In this document: piece after piece, positions 53,009 to 53,319 of the stretch
Position numbering within the stretch: position 1 is the stretch's first letter
How the letters are laid out: each line of letters opens with the position of its first letter
Origin: JANMEX01 sp043776635
GTDB taxonomy: Bacteria; Pseudomonadota; Alphaproteobacteria; Rhizobiales; Rhizobiaceae
Direction of reading: 5' to 3'
DNA length: 53,319 nt
NCBI GenBank assembly: GCA_043776635.1
Contig: JAYVRA010000086.1
Location: forward strand, 1-53,319
Notes under the pieces: model-generated
The model's database searches: none
What the model saw: the letters and a program-made list of their open reading frames with translations, nothing else
Told to the model about the DNA's origin: nothing
Made by a program: the position numbers and the translations under genes

Positions 53009-53236
53009 TTGCTTGATGTGCAAAAGCGCACCGTATTTGACTCGTCTGGACGCGCCGATCTTGGTTTGTTTGATAAAACAACGTCACAATCGCCTGAGTT
53101 AAACTTCGGGGCCATTCGGTTTCTAAGTGGCGTGCAAGGGCGAACTGGTAGCTTCGGGTTGGCCCATATTGAGAGCCACGAGGGGCGTATCAAACAATTT
53201 GTGGCTATGGGTTTTCGGGATACACTAGTGGATTGA
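53009..53236 (+). pseudogene. Gene fragment, possibly mobile-element-derived, abutting an IS630 end
   Basis: A 75-codon frame with a stop just upstream (52991) and no ribosome site before the TTG, so it looks like the interior of a once longer gene. The product has LLDVQKRTVFDSSGRADLGL, LNFGAIRFLSGVQGRTGSFG and LAHIESHEGRIKQFVAMGFR. The GSFGLAHIE part recalls proteins of phage and plasmid origin, but I cannot assign a family with confidence. The frame ends inside the IS630 transposase 3' region on the other strand, which suggests disruption by that element. Confidence 0.45.
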
Positions 53237-53319
53237 TTCCAACATTTGGAACCCCCGATTTCTGGCAGCGATGATTTCGTCTGGGTTTGCGCGCCATGTG
53301 AAGGGTTTGGCTTCGCTGT
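53225..53319 (-). mobile_element. IS630-family transposase, C-terminal end only (window edge)
   Basis: The minus strand from the window edge encodes 30 residues, SEAKPFTWRANPDEIIAARN followed by RGFQMLESIH, and a stop at 53225-53227. The KPFTW...DEIIAA...G...LESIH ending is typical of the IS630 group. The rest of the element lies outside the window, so intactness is unknown. The outer inverted repeat could not be identified. Confidence 0.75.

Noticed and set aside
1..53319. CRISPR arrays, rRNA or tRNA genes, prophage
   Set aside because: No regularly spaced direct repeats, no cloverleaf-like or rRNA sequence, and no phage structural genes were seen by reading.

Overview
This window looks like a chromosomal segment of an alphaproteobacterium of the order Hyphomicrobiales (Rhizobiales). 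The evidence is: an Irr-type iron-control palindrome in front of an mbfA-like ferritin/VIT1 fusion; an invasion-associated locus B protein; a two-domain cold-shock protein next to DUF192; a MarR regulator resembling LdtR beside a DUF6163 protein; and the cluster order glyA-nrdR-ribD-ribE-ribH-nusB. Base composition by eye is near 50% GC, which is moderate for the order. I cannot name the genus.

Layout. 1-2624: cobalamin genes cobT (cut by the window edge) and cobS, diverging, then DUF1289 and a membrane aspartyl protease. 2668-3706: the iron-regulated mbfA. 3836-4020: a possible 43-residue small protein with a terminator. 4033-6248: cysK, a LysE-type exporter and dut, all on the minus strand. 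6351-6837: a decayed DUF433/DUF5615 toxin-antitoxin pair with several frameshifts. 6970-9072: DUF427 and two tandem Tat-type L,D-transpeptidases. 9260-10720: secG and tpiA. 10916-16324: ppiD-trpD-trpC-moaC-moeA on the plus strand. 16365-19462: pyrG, a small secreted protein and an IalB protein on the minus strand, separated by hairpin terminators. 19757-22220: a YejA-like binding protein and a FrnE/DsbA-like protein. 22266-27203: a ParB-like protein, MgtC, mfd and sdhE. 27299-33570: recG, glmS, glmU and ccdA. 33777-35072: a YcbB/LdtD-like transpeptidase. 35229-40969: glyA, nrdR, ribDEH, nusB and an MFS transporter. 41018-45931: an LdtR-like regulator, DUF6163, recQ, an alpha/beta hydrolase, DUF192 and a cold-shock protein. 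46134-48209: gloA and pccB. 48221-48747: an intact toxin-antitoxin pair. 48781-52834: DUF1697, an M50 protease, DUF2167 and adenine deaminase. 53009-53319: a gene fragment and the 3' end of an IS630-type transposase.

Most genes are housekeeping: nucleotide and amino-sugar synthesis, riboflavin, tryptophan, molybdenum cofactor, DNA repair and protein export. The recurring theme is cell-wall crosslinking. There are three L,D-transpeptidases with twin-arginine-like signals, a putative transpeptidase regulator, and glmS/glmU making the precursor. Iron control (mbfA) and toxin-antitoxin turnover (one dead pair, one apparently live pair) are the other notable points. No rRNA, tRNA, CRISPR array or complete prophage is visible. 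I found no convincing wholly new multi-gene system. The best leads are the small ORF at 3836, the decayed toxin-antitoxin locus, the transpeptidase/LdtR set and two translationally coupled pairs of poorly understood genes (ParB-like/MgtC and DUF2167/M50).
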